From positions 1,116,001-1,180,000 of the forward strand of contig NZ_WNXC01000001.1 of assembly GCF_014172405.1 (NCBI RefSeq): a stretch of 64,000 nt of DNA. The letters run 5' to 3'. The notes beneath the pieces are model-generated. The model was given only the letters and a program-made list of their open reading frames with translations. It searched no databases and was not told the origin of the DNA. Within the stretch, counting starts at the first letter, position 1. Each line of letters starts with the position of its first letter. Of this stretch, positions 63,401-64,000 are shown piece by piece. Position numbers and translations under genes: made by a program. This DNA comes from Pedobacter gandavensis. Its GTDB lineage: Bacteria; Bacteroidota; Bacteroidia; Sphingobacteriales; Sphingobacteriaceae.

Positions 63401-64000
63401 CATACTCACCATTGATAAGGAAGTAGATTCCGTAATTATTAGTGTAGCGAATACCGGAGCTGAAATTCCTGCTGAATATTATGACAAGTTATTCACGAAT
63501 TACTACCAGATAGATGGACAGCATAAAAACAACGGCTATGGTATTGGCCTTGCTTTAAGTAAACGCATCATTGATTTGCACAACGGAACTATAGCTGTTA
63601 AAAGTGAAACTGGAAATACGGTTTTTACAATTAAAATACCTATTCACAATACTCAGACTATTTCTAGTGAGCCACAACTAGTGGAAAATAAATCTGATGA
63701 TATACAGGTATATGAAACCTCATTGCAGTCCAGCAGCCTGGCTCAGGATATAGGAAAATTTACAATCCTGATTGTAGAAGATAATGAAAAGCTACGTGCA
63801 TTAATAAGAAGTATTCTCGAAAAAGAATATAAAATATTGGAAAGTGTGGATGGTTTAGCAGGATTGGAAATGGCTACAAATGAAATTCCAGACCTGATTA
63901 TCAGCGACATCATGATGCCAAATAAAAACGGACTGGAACTCTGTCAAAACATTAAAACGGACGAAAGAACCAGCCATATTCCGGTAATATTGCTTACTGC
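60477..64000 (+). CDS. Hybrid two-component sensor/regulator (HTCS), C-terminus beyond window
   Basis: The ATG at 60477 gives a signal peptide, then two seven-bladed propellers of ligand-binding repeats (SQSSVLDIAQDGYGFMWFAT, DLQGNLWIGTRTGGLNRFN), a Y_Y_Y domain (about 725-795) and a membrane helix (about 800-825). The histidine kinase follows, with phospho-His 847 in VSHEIRSHLTLIMV, an N-box FNLLSNAVKFTPENG, a GYGIGLALSKRII ATP lid and a receiver with D1144 in ISDIMMPNKNG. The AraC-type output domain is expected past the window end. It is divergent from the GH105 operon and is the likely regulator of the whole locus. Confidence 0.93.
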   Translation, partial: MYNDLKFGLCKIIFILLIFNPFFNVKAQKLSFNSIKVSDGLSQSSVLDIAQDGYGFMWFATRYGLNRYDGTRFKIYKSLPNDTTSLSNSFINTIYCDHQKTLWVGTSTGLNKYDAVNDNFQHIIFFQQKKTIKPNVSCIYENGNELWIGTDNGLYLVSNRQKNSFVSANQLEISPLVSGEVLFTYKDKQGYFWIGTSKELIRCRYNKKISDVKIFRHIPGDNSSISDGPVKSIVEDLQGNLWIGTRTGGLNRFNKKSETFEHYVHQNNNPNSLSHNSIRKMILNKEGNIIIGTQEGISVFNTANYNFHNYKNQIDNPLSLNQNSVYSIFEDKAKNIWVGTYFGGVSISYGVKTTFKTLSSSSNSGSLSSNVVRSIAGDAKGNLWIGTEGGGLNYFNRQTQQVKSFVNNSADPGSLSSNLIKQVYLDTDNHLWIGTSGTGLNLYDPASGKFKRFYSGNSDSETKPATVTTILEDAQKKLWIGGTGVNALYQREGTTLTDITPPVFKKYFKNKSIQKYYEDRNKHIWIVTYQEILLYHPDKKTLSIITSGPKDPEINTFNIVTEDHDGNIWIGLNYGGIQVYNPKTGKFIAKYTTKDGLCNNNILSITEDQQKNLWFGTTNGLSRLKADRKTFQTYTMADGLAGDEFHYNSLYKAPDETIFIGGLNGITYFSPLEIQQNNDHSPLSFIGIRLFNDEAEKTNGKNGILPQNIILRPKLTFNSNQNIFTIEFALLNYIKPGKNKYAYKLQGVNKNWNQSYIPEATYTNLPAGEYVFSVKGANNDGIWSEPINIAIKILPPLWKTWWAYTLYMMILGTITFFFVRFFFLRQLIKRDEELHQLKLNFFTNVSHEIRSHLTLIMVPLEKVIDETKNNDIVSKQLTYIKKNTDRLVRLVTELMDFRRAETNNLKLNFSNYDIIRFLDEIYSSFKEVCAIKNISLSFFHAENELFVAIEKGQMEKVIFNLLSNAVKFTPENGSIILTIDKEVDSVIISVANTGAEIPAEYYDKLFTNYYQIDGQHKNNGYGIGLALSKRIIDLHNGTIAVKSETGNTVFTIKIPIHNTQTISSEPQLVENKSDDIQVYETSLQSSSLAQDIGKFTILIVEDNEKLRALIRSILEKEYKILESVDGLAGLEMATNEIPDLIISDIMMPNKNGLELCQNIKTDERTSHIPVILLT

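Overview
The window looks like chromosome of a Bacteroidota member of the Sphingobacteriaceae, most like Pedobacter or a close relative. This is judged from gene content and not from a database search. The signs are SusC/SusD pairs, many lipoproteins ending in a Cys-Lys-Lys motif, TonB-dependent receptors with carboxypeptidase-like N-termini, a hybrid two-component system, LytS/LytTR signalling, DUF6266, DUF3943 and DUF5689 proteins, TAnnTTTG-type -7 boxes and few Shine-Dalgarno sites. The DNA is AT-rich, with one tRNA (Lys, UUU), no rRNA and no CRISPR array.

Positions 1-14100 are mostly housekeeping and signalling. They hold a universal stress protein cut by the window edge, a GNAT acetyltransferase, an exported rhodanese-thioredoxin fusion, a DUF3943 protein, a translationally coupled LytS/LytTR pair facing an outer-membrane receptor, an AlkD-like protein, a broken membrane-protein gene and a MocR-type regulator. 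The regulator is divergent from a ferritin-like di-iron protein and biotin synthase, and DUF6266 follows. Positions 14700-25300 hold tRNA-Lys, a TonB receptor with no ATG start, a flavin reductase/SDR pair divergent from a MarR-type regulator whose probable operator overlaps its -7 box, an exported HIU hydrolase, a lipocalin, a sugar acetyltransferase, a collapsed VIT1 gene, an AraC/siderophore-interacting-protein pair and a DHFR-like protein.

Positions 25300-36660 are accessory and worn. The main gene encodes a protein whose N-terminus resembles the leader of extracellular contractile injection system (eCIS) cargo, followed by a zinc deaminase signature and a C-terminal region with a possible Cys/His dyad. 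Around it are a membrane-anchored zinc-ribbon protein and remnants of DUF6266, VOC dioxygenase, RtcB and WYL-regulator genes. Further on are a DUF5689 lipoprotein, an outer-membrane beta-barrel protein and a membrane AraC regulator. Several broken genes keep both ends of the protein but have lost the middle.

Positions 36695-64000 are a polysaccharide/glycoprotein utilisation locus. Fourteen genes on the minus strand run from GH105 and DUF2264 (then a terminator) into a tightly packed series: SusC, SusD, FAS1, DUF5007, SusC, SusD, FAS1, DUF5008, DUF4983, M60-like metallopeptidase, DUF4983 and an alpha/alpha-toroid enzyme. A divergent hybrid two-component sensor, cut by the window end, is the likely regulator. 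The enzyme mix suggests uptake of an acidic glycan that may be protein-linked: M60 would cut the protein, GH105 the unsaturated uronides, and the two SusC/D pairs would import the products. The substrate itself cannot be read from the sequence.
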